Source of the DNA: Enoplolaimus lenunculus
Lineage: Eukaryota > Nematoda > Enoplea > Enoplida > Thoracostomopsidae
Length of the DNA stretch: 64,000 bases
Direction: 5' to 3'
Assembly: GCA_030248215.1 (NCBI GenBank)
Contig: JASANG010000084.1
Span: forward strand, 1 to 64,000
Part shown: positions 55,548 to 64,000 of the stretch, in pieces
How positions within the stretch are numbered: position 1 is the first letter of the stretch
How the letters are laid out: the number at the start of each line of letters is the position of its first letter
The notes under the pieces: model-generated
Database searches by the model: none
What the model was told of the DNA's origin: nothing
What the model saw: the letters and a program-made list of their open reading frames with translations, nothing else
Position numbers and translations under genes: made by a program

Positions 55548-55762
55548 TGTAAAAGTATGAACGGGTATCAATGTCCAAGATAACGCACCCACAAAAATAG
55601 CAATTATTTAAACAATACGTTGCGAAAACACTTGATCTTTCCTTTCCTTCATTCACCAAGCAAAACCGAAAATAATCTGACGTTTGCCAAAATTTGAAAA
55701 CTCCTCCTTAGCTATTAAGGTAATTTGAATAAATTCCAGTCTTCATTTTGAATCCCTCTACA
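55548..55762 (-). repeat. 5' LTR of the Ty3/gypsy element
   Basis: Direct repeat of the left LTR, with TG/CA ends on the element strand. Immediately inside it the element strand reads TGGTGACCCCGACG, the usual primer-binding region of many gypsy elements. Confidence 0.92.
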
Positions 55763-57132
55763 ATGGCACAAAAGAACAACTGGCTTTCTTAGTGACAGTC
55801 TAGTAGATAATGTTTTAAATTTGTGCAAACCATCATCCGACCATGTCGTCAATTTAACATGATAGGAAGCAAGACAATTTGGATCAAGTTATACCTATAG
55901 GGGTTCTTCAATTGATCTGACATTTTCAGATAAGGCAAAATGTTTCTTGGGGGACAAAATCTCACGGAGAGCTGAGCCACCGTGGCGCCTTTCTGGCTAC
56001 GGGTTTGACTACGGGTTTCCTTAAATCAAAACGCGAAAATACTTCGCCAAACTTTTTCGTTGTATTGAGTGCTCGAAATAGAACCAATGATTTTTAGCGT
56101 AAAAAAGCAGCGTAAGCATATTCGTATGCGCAAAATAATCTTAAAGCCTTTAAAACGTCAATACTTGTTATAAAAGCCCAATAAAGTAATTTTTGAAATA
56201 ATTTTGTAATTTGCAACATTTTGTTTTGTCAACTGACCAGCCATTTAAAGTTTACATGTATAAAATAGTGTAAAACGTAACACCAACAGTCGGATTTAAT
56301 GTTTTCTAACAGGGGTAACGCGGTACATAATAGTGAAAAGACTCACGAACGAGAAGCCAAACACAGATTCACAACTAACTCATCATAGAAAAGTTAATAA
56401 GATTTGATTTCCGTTGCGAAACTTGGATTCGAAAGCGAACAACAAAGTTACGTTCGAAACGGAATTTTAAACGTATAAAAAACTGGCAAATAGATTAATG
56501 TTAGAAGACACAGAAACAGTGTGTGGCTGATTCGGGTGTTGAAAATGAAACGCTGAATTTGTTTTGTTAAGATTAAACATTTCAACTCGTAGGCGGTAGC
56601 ATATTTCATGTTATGTGTAAAATAATTTATCAAAATACTCTAATTTTAACACATCTTCGATAGAACAATATATTTGGAGAGATCTCAGCCTGTATTCTCA
56701 AGTGTGTGTAGCATGTATTACCAGTTGACAATAGGTCTTGTAACTTTCCAACCAGCGAATTATGAGCGTTTGAAATTCAGCACACTGCGTTGCACTCTAT
56801 TTACGCTATTTGTGTATATATTTTGAGATCTGCAATGGAAGCAGTTCGTTAGCTTGATAACCTATTACTAACTGGTGATAGATGCTATATGTATATAAGA
56901 ATATGGACCCTCATTATAGCTATAGCAGTATGTGGTATAGGAAAAAGTCCTGAGTTATGAAAAAGTTTGCCAACATTACCTTCAGCAGGACAGTCCCGTT
57001 TTCTAGTGAAACTGTAAGAGAGCCGGATTAGTGATTTTGAGCTGTATTTTATGCTGGCTTTGGCATAGATTTTGTTTTACACTTTTTCAATACTTAGGCT
57101 TAGCCTTGAACTTAGGAATATGTTTAACCTAC

Positions 57133-57342
57133 ACTGCAAAAAATGCTGAGTCAAATTGTCTCCCTCTGAAATAGGCTGTACAGGACTACACAAACTGAGT
57201 CAAAATTCGACTCCGCCAGGGTCAAACGTGCGATTTAGCGAGTCAAATTTGATTCTATTGGAGTCGAATTTGACTCAGTTTGTGTAGTCCCGTAGAGCCT
57301 ATTTCGGAGATAGTCAGTTTGACTCACCATTTTTGCAGTGTC
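57133..57342. mobile_element. Near-complete palindrome with CACTGCAAAAA ends
   Basis: About 210 bases. The left arm (CACTGCAAAAAATG, TGAGTCAAA, AAATAGGCT, CACAAACTGAGTCAAA) is repeated in reverse complement on the right with a short centre. A foldback MITE; its ends resemble those of 6969-7228. Confidence 0.85.
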
Positions 57343-58110
57343 CAATTATGGCCGTAAAACTAATATTGGCCAAAAACTTTACAACCATTCATATTAATTC
57401 GAGAAACCAGGTCACTTTCCAAGACGATTTCACAATAAAATCATTCACCGTTTTGTATTTTAAATAAACCTGGGGCACAATAGATAAAAATTTAATATCC
57501 AAGCTTCGTAGAGCCCGTTCAAATACCTAATAACCTGTACCATCAAGCCACACACTGCCATACACAGAATATGTAACTTGGCAAGCTTCGCTGAAATGTA
57601 TATATTGCTACTGAAAAAAATAAAAAAACACACGCAAAAAGACATTTTGGAAAATGCCTTTCATTGAGGTATATATTCAGCCTTCAGCCGGTAGCCGGTC
57701 CCCTGTAGAAAAGTTTTAGCACCGCCTGCAAGCAATATGAATTCAACGATGCCCGGGTGCTGTATTATTAAGCTCATGTGGCTCTAAGGCAAACTTCAAG
57801 ATTCTTGTACAGGGCTTGAAATAAATCATAAAATAATTACAATAAAGAAATCAATAAACATTTTATATAATCAGAAAAATTATGTTTATAAACCAACCTG
57901 GGTATATTCATGATGAGCTGGCTACAAGGCTTTAAGTTTTGTGATTGTATATAAATAAAAAATGTTTGTAAATAAATATCCGAAAACTAATTAGTGTTTA
58001 GGCAAATACGCGTACATATTTTTTAGCTCCCATCATTCCGGCAGTCCTTTGTAAACTCTGCGATAGGCTGGAACCAACTCTTGGTTTACCTTATACTTTG
58101 CAATTACGAT

Positions 58111-58287
58111 CAGTGCCGACACAAATGCTCCCCGACCCCCTCTCAATTCGGGTGCCACCATTGGGGAATCCCATCTTGCAGTTAAATTTTTTGTTGTGGA
58201 CCATTAAGATATGGAGCCGTGAAACCTCTTAATTGGGTTTCCCTCGGGCCTGTTTGGGAAACCCCGACTATCCTAACGCAGGCCCTG
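58111..58287. mobile_element. MITE, CAGGGCCTGCGTTAGGAT family
   Basis: CAGTGCCGACAC on the left and ATCCTAACGCAGGCCCTG on the right. Relatives in the opposite orientation lie at 43516-43733 and 41716-41890, sharing GGCGTTAGGAT and ACTTCGTGGTC/GCGAAAATTTTTTGTT. Confidence 0.7.
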
Positions 58288-59675
58288 AATACGACGAAGA
58301 CAAATAACCTGCCAAGATCGTTTCGAACAAAGTCAAACGGAGAACAACCTATCAAAATCAGTCTGTGTCCCGCAGTTGTTTGATCTGCCTAATTCTCCAA
58401 TCAAAATCATTTTTCATTTGCATTCCAGCGACTCTTTGGGCTGTATTCTGTACTAAACATAGATTGTTTGGTACGACCCAGTTGCCAGCTGAGGCAAACA
58501 GGTGTTTGGGACACGGCATATATATACTAAGTCTTAGTCGTTTTCACTGCTATATATCACTTGGCTTCTCTCATCAGAAATTTCTGGATCCGCCACTGCC
58601 GCCAGATTTGCTACCAGCAAAGACTTGGCCTGCCCAATCCCAGCCAGACATAATCCATTAACTTTGTGTGTGTTCAAAAGTCATTTTCGAGTTTACGCAG
58701 ATCAAAAAATTATTGGCTGCGAAAACACTTTCACCATCAGTAAAAAAATAATACAAATTTGTCGTTTGTTATAAATTTCGCAAAACTGCTCGAAAAGTGA
58801 CATTTACAATTGCAGTAGTTGCGTAAAAAAAACACGCATGCCAAGTATACTACGTAGCTGACTTGTCTCTGTTATTCTGACTCAAACACTAAAGCATTAA
58901 AAGCACAATCAAAGCAGATAAATTGCTGATTAACAAATTTGAGTCATATTTAACAATATATAACCACAATTCGCCGTCAGACGACTCGTTGACCGACAAC
59001 TTGTGATTCAAAATCTCGTCGACTTAACAATTAGTCGCCCATCACTATGCGTAGTCTTAGACTTACTTTTAGAATTTATGTTTAGTCTCAGGCTTAGGCC
59101 CAAGACGCAGTAGGGCGGCAAGTTGCTGGCCGACGGATTGTCGTAAACAGACTAACTGCGCTTACGAGTTTGGAAGTTCGTATGCGTGAGATGCGAGCTG
59201 TTTGCTGCAACTGAAGGTGAAAAATAATTTCGCCGAAGCGTAGGTTGAGTAAATTTTGGACAATCAAATTGGCATATATTTCAAAAAAACTTCATGCTAT
59301 CTATAAAATATAGACAAAATTTTTTACATTTTACGCCAATTACGGCAATTAAAGCGACAAAAATACCCCAAAAATTAAAAGTCAACAATTAAAAAACTAC
59401 ATTTTGGATAAATACTAATAATTTTATAAACGAACTGCAAGCAGTAATTCTGTTGTAGGCGGAGCCGGAAGAAGTAAGTTTTCTAATTGAATGTGTATTT
59501 TCTTCCAACAGGATGTGGACTTAATTACACGACCGGAGGTAGACATCCGCCGAGAAGACTTCGATGCTACATAGCATAGCGATTAAGCAAATTAAGAACA
59601 CATCCCTGCCCTCGTAGACGTACAAATAAATCAAATATAACAAAGATACAATAAAGAGAATAAGTGATACCTGCA

Positions 59676-60255
59676 ACTGAAGCACTAGTCACATGTGCAA
59701 GTTGTTTGGCAGCAGAACTACTACGTGCAACTTGCACGTGTAAGTTCGATCACAAACTCGAATGAATTCGAATATCAAACTTGTTTCATATTTTGTTAGC
59801 AGTTCACGGCGTCGGTTACTGGACTCGTTTTACATCAATTGAGCACTAAATAGAAATTCTAGGATTTGAAAGCGTTTCCAACTAAAAACCCGAGTAAATA
59901 TTTTTTCATGGGTGGATATTCCTTGCAGCTGAAACTAGTAACTGCATGTTTTCTTCGAAAATTCATTCGGAGAAATTGCAGTTGCAAATCATTCATGGTG
60001 AATGTACACAAGGAATTAGTTCATATACAAACAGCGTTGCAAGTCATATTAATTCATCATCATTGGCTGAACCGATAATTTATTGCCTATGTTTATGCTT
60101 GTTATTTGCAGTTGTCTGCAGATTATATATAAATCAGGTCAAGATTCGGAACGAAAATAAGATTCCTTTGCAATTACTTGCAGCTTCAAGCAACTCGTTC
60201 AGGTTTCAGCTGCGACTATTCGCTGAAAAAACTTGCACGTGTGAACAGCGCTTAA
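59676..60255. mobile_element. MITE with GCAAGTTTTTGC ends, copy 2 (longer)
   Basis: Left CACATGTGCAAGTTGTTTGG and right AAAAAACTTGCACGTGTGAA, worn inverted ends of the same family with a longer interior. A one-sided relative begins at about 34456. Confidence 0.65.
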
Positions 60256-61147
60256 GTATTTCAAATAGCTGTTTAGAATAAAATAGGCTTTGGCTTGAGG
60301 TTTAATCTAAGGCTTACGCTCTCGGTCAGGTTTATAAAAATAATAAACAGTAATGTGGAGAAGAAAGGTTTGCGATATATTAAATTAACCATTGGTAGGG
60401 AGAAAACAACTATGTCCAATCATTTCACTAGAACATGAAACAGCCGTTGGATCAAAATGCGCCGTAAAACTTGTATTTTTAAATTTGACGGTGCTAATTT
60501 TTTAGTTGACAAAATGTTTTGCTTCCCCGTAAAACACACAGTATATATGACTATGTGTAGGCATCCCCGCAACTAGCAATTTTTAATAGAAGGGACAAAA
60601 ACATCTATAGAGAGGGTGGATTAGATTTTCTCCGCTCGTTAAACGTTGCACAAAAGTTTTTCGCTCAGAGAAAGACGAAGAAGTCTGCACCCAGACGCGG
60701 ATCCGCCCGCGCCACCCATTGGTCCGGCTGAGTGCGTAGTAAACAAAAAACTTCGAAGTTATTATCTCAAACTGCAGTATATGTGTGAAATTTTTGTCGA
60801 AGTACACTACATCTGTCATTGTACATTTGCAATCGAGTTGTGTACAAAATACACTGTATATAACCTCCGTGGAAAGGCTAATATTTACAACAACGATGTT
60901 GAGTATTAAAAGCAACAACAAATCAAACGTAGTAAATTATTAAAAAGTCAAAGAATGTATGAAAACCAAGAACTTACGTTTCTTGGTCGAAAATAAATTG
61001 ATATTTGTGATTAAATTAAAAGACTGCCGCCTAAGTGGCTGAATAAGAAAATCACCAGAAACTAAACATACCTGCCTCGTTGTAATATTACACAGAGCTG
61101 TTTTCCTAAACCCACCCACATATTGTTTCTGAATACGTATGGTAGCC
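60256..61147. other. Non-coding stretch
   Basis: A small hexamer block near 60290 and GC-rich GATCCGCCCGCGCCACCCAT near 60700, perhaps a transposon end. No gene seen. Confidence 0.5.
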
Positions 61148-61316
61148 TGGCCCGTTAGGCAAGCGAAGTCAGAAAGGGTGCTCAGTCTCCATGGAAAAAT
61201 TTTCCTCTTCCGCCTACAGAATTTTAAACCTTGCTTCTAAGTCAACAAAAACCCTTGTATGCCCCTTTGGAAAAATTTTTTAGCCCCCTTTGCAAGGTGA
61301 GCTGGCTACGGGTCTG
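61148..61316. mobile_element. hAT-type MITE, CAGGCCCGTAGCC family, copy 5
   Basis: Right end GGCTACGGGTCTG; left end worn. The interior AAAAACCCTTGTATGCCCC matches the other copies. Confidence 0.75.
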
Positions 61317-62120
61317 ATTGCCGCTGGCAGTATATTGGGTTGGGGTGTGCATCTGAGGTCGATTTTTGACCAACTCCAGCTGGCAATATGACATTTCGAA
61401 ATTTAGCAACTGGTGATTGAAATAGTGTACAACCGTAGGTGACAAATATAGGAGCCTCAGGCCATCAAAATTTGCCACAACCGGGGGTTAAGAAAATTAG
61501 GTAATTAAAGTTATATATACTTTGAATTTGCTATCTTCATCAATATATGTAATCTATCAAACGTTGCAACAATTTGTTTCTGTGCTTCATATTTCAAAAT
61601 TTCGAAACTTTCACCAAACATTCCAAACAAACACGCTTAATAACGACTTAACTTTAATTAAAATACAAAAACCTTCACTGCAAAAATTGTCGCAGTTGCC
61701 GATACTAATTTTACCAAAGGTCTGGTACAGCCGGAAATCGATGTCCAACTGGCAGATCCAATAAGGAAACCCTGAGACTTCGGCTCTCATCCTTCGAAAA
61801 CAAATAAAAACCAAGACATTGTATTCCGGTTTTGCATTAAAATGGCGTTCGGCGTTTAGCTACGCTGCATTTGCAACTTTTTTTAAACATACTGAATTCA
61901 TTCAAAGATGCGGTTCATATAAAAATATTGGTTTTGTACTCTCTGGTGTGCATTGTATAGAATACCGTTAATGTAAACTGTTGTATTTATTGTAAATTTG
62001 AACTTGGGGAATATAAATTTCGTTACGCACATGACGAACATCATAAAAATTGAAATTTGCCTCAAAAAATTGCTCCGATTACATCCTGGTAAAGGTCCGC
62101 ACGAATTCTAATAATCTGGT

Positions 62121-62449
62121 TACCGTATTGACCCGAATAAGAAGGCGATTTGATATTTATTTTGCTTCTTCGAATGGAATACCATGTTATTAAGCATTTT
62201 TGTTGTTTGCCATGACCGTTAACTGTTTTTCTGCATTTAATAAAGTTAGTGCAATTTGTCTGAGCGTCTATTAAATATTTAAGCAGTCTAGGCCAGTCTT
62301 GTACGTTTGGTTTCTTTTACAGACTCTAAAACTACGACACAAGGACCCTATCTACTAATAGAAAACTCTGATTAGAGGTACAGACTCCTCTTGATTAGGG
62401 CTCATAATTCACCCTCTTACAATCCCCTGCTTCTAGGGTCAACACTGTA
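62121..62449. mobile_element. MITE, TGACCCGAATAAGAG family, copy F
   Basis: Inverted relative to A-D. Ends TACCGTATTGACCCGAATAA and TTCTAGGGTCAACACTGTA; the interior is more diverged than in A-D, so this is an older copy. Confidence 0.8.
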
Positions 62450-62882
62450 CCCAATTTTATGAAAAAATTGTCGATGCCCACAAAATTAATTTTCACATCT
62501 TCCTGCAGTACGTACCCTTGCATAATCTACTCACAATTTTAAAACAAGGAGAAAATGTAAATTAAAAATTCAAAGTCACTTTAATAGACCGTACAAAACC
62601 GTTAAACAAATACAATGTAGGTTTATTTCATTTGCTCAATGCAGAATCGGACGCAATCAAAACGGCGCTATTTTATATATCAACAACACAAAATATGACT
62701 ATTTAACTGGGCCAATCGTAGCCAGAGACTCGCGGTAAACCTCCAACTAAGAATTTAATTTAAACCTTTAAAATATGATCAGATATCCATGAACTCGGTT
62801 GTTTTATGTACAGTAAAATGTCGCTAGTTTAATTTGGTAGAACCAGTCATCTGTCAACCATTAAATGCCTCACTGTTGAAAC

Positions 62883-63050
62883 ACACATATAGTCGACGAA
62901 AAATGCAGTTGGAGAGGCGAGCTACGTGGCGCAGTGGTAGAGCGCTCGCTTAAGGATCCATAGGCTGAGAGTTCAATTCCCGCTCTAGCCCGCTTTTCCA
63001 GCTGCTTAGTAGAAAGGTCTGATGTCCCGGTTCCTACCTAGACTGACAAG
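62883..63050 (+). mobile_element. tRNA-derived SINE, copy 2
   Basis: Same leader, tRNA-like body (62917-62993) and tail as copy 1, about 90 percent identical by eye. A box TGGCGCAGTGG, B box GAGTTCAATTC. Confidence 0.85.
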
Positions 63051-63605
63051 TTATAGTATCTGACCCTTCTAAATTTGGGATAAGGCCTTGTCTTTGGTGC
63101 AGCAGCTGATCTAAAACGGTAGGCACGTACGCGGCGGCACAGGTATAATGGGTCTGATTGCGCTAAAAGCGCTAAATTTTTTGAACCACCTGAGCTGGGG
63201 CCTAGGCCAAAGCCACTGAGGGATCTGTATACCAGCCAAAATATCCAACAGTAATACTCCACGGACCGTAAGATTTCCTGAGCTATGTGGGCTTTTAAAA
63301 ACCACTGAAATTACTCATTTACTGCATCCAACAACACACATGACACTGCAACAAATTCAACATAATGTAAAATTTAAAAACTATGCATATGCATTGAACT
63401 CGTGTGCATTTTGATGTATTTTATTGCGGTATAGTTCATTCGTAACACTTAACAGGTTTCAAGCAAGGGCTCATACACGAGGCGGCAAACTAGAATTTTC
63501 AGAGAAGCGAGAGCAATGGTATCTTTACGAAAAGACACTTACACATGGTATTGTACACTTTTGTCACAGTTAGATTAGTGCTTAGGCCTATACAAAAATC
63601 TTACG

Positions 63606-64000
63606 TACTATATTGACCCGAATAAGAAGGGGGTAATAAGAGGAGGGGTGTCCCCATTTTTGTCCGAATCAATAGGAGTCCGTATCCCTAATAAGAGTCC
63701 ATAAGCGGATAGAGTCCCTAAACCCTAATTGGAGTCCATAAATGTCAACCCTAATTGTAGCGCATAAATGACTCCAGGACCAAATAATTTGAGTTCGAAA
63801 CTTTAAGGCGTACTTAAATTTTGAAAGTACATTCCCAAGTATAACCTTGTATTATCGCTCAAGCTATTGACACAAGGCAAAAAACGTTTAATTTAACGGA
63901 TAATTGCAGTACCGGATATATATCAGTAACGAAGGGCGGCGGAGCGTGGGTTAAAAATAAATAACAGTCCGTAACCGAACAACGAGGGGGGTACCCTCTG
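63606..64000. mobile_element. MITE, TGACCCGAATAAGAG family, copy D (cut by window end)
   Basis: Starts TACTATATTGACCCGAATAA; the interior follows copy B closely and the element runs off the window. Confidence 0.88.

Larger units (their letters stand above)
49812..55762 (-). mobile_element. Ty3/gypsy LTR retrotransposon, broken fossil with a nested LINE
   Basis: LTRs of about 212 and 215 bases flank a 5.5-kb interior, with ATGG as a 4-base target duplication on both sides (49808-49811, 55763-55766). Parts in minus-strand order: primer-binding region just inside the right LTR (about 55531-55545), gag (about 54.3-55.5 kb), aspartic protease (about 53.9-54.2 kb), reverse transcriptase (about 52.9-53.7 kb), RNase H (about 52.3-52.8 kb), then integrase with HHCC finger, core and C-terminal part (about 50.1-52.3 kb). 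RNase H before integrase is the Ty3/gypsy order. No envelope gene is seen. The coding region is broken in several places (order of five to ten), apart from the LINE inserted in the integrase. The two LTRs differ at roughly one site in ten by eye, so the insertion is old. Confidence 0.93.
55767..59675. other. Non-coding stretch after the LTR element
   Basis: Apart from the elements listed separately (palindrome at 57133, MITE at 58111), there are worn MITE pieces near 55900 and 57680 and a solo GGATCCGCCACTG end near 58588. No gene seen. Confidence 0.55.

Overview
This is a piece of an invertebrate animal nuclear genome. I cannot fix the phylum from the sequence. The evidence is AT-rich DNA, GT-AG introns of 68 bases to several kilobases, one host gene of a metazoan-only class (a receptor tyrosine kinase), and a dense load of short non-autonomous DNA transposons, a tRNA-derived SINE, a mariner relative and a Ty3/gypsy element. 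No prokaryotic, organellar or viral-genome signature is present.

Layout. Bases 1-16.9 kb hold no recognisable gene. They carry hAT-type and other inverted-repeat elements, two short tandem arrays and blocks of a TTAGGC-like hexamer. At 16.97-17.42 kb lies a plus-strand, frameshifted copy of one kinase exon with its flanking introns. From 48.06 kb down to 20.21 kb, on the minus strand, runs the main gene. It encodes a receptor tyrosine kinase with a signal peptide, a cysteine-rich module, fibronectin-III-like domains, one transmembrane helix, a split kinase domain with all key catalytic residues, and an acidic/serine-rich tail. I could place 18 exons with matching splice phases; at least one short extracellular exon between 36.7 and 32.9 kb was not found. 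A 265-base TTA/TTG microsatellite follows the stop codon and probably lies in the 3' UTR. The introns hold a 1.3-kb mariner-like transposon (30.5-31.8 kb), three hAT-like elements (25.0-27.6 kb), a 279-base element with near-perfect 58-base arms (28.8-29.1 kb) and a 1.4-kb minisatellite inside an inverted-repeat unit (37.8-39.6 kb).

Bases 49.8-55.8 kb are a broken Ty3/gypsy LTR retrotransposon on the minus strand. It has about 213-base LTRs, a 4-base target duplication, gag, protease, RT, RNase H and integrase remnants, and a 2A-like motif near the start of gag. A LINE 3' fragment is inserted in the integrase region. The last 8 kb hold no gene, only repeats, including the second SINE copy and two members of a six-copy inverted-repeat family (TACTGTAGTGACCCGAATAA ends).

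The one functional unit is the receptor kinase; everything else looks like mobile or tandem DNA. The points most worth a second look are the receptor's extracellular architecture, the inverted duplicate of its activation-loop exon, the 2A-like motif in an LTR element, and the minisatellite and hexamer arrays carried inside dispersed elements.
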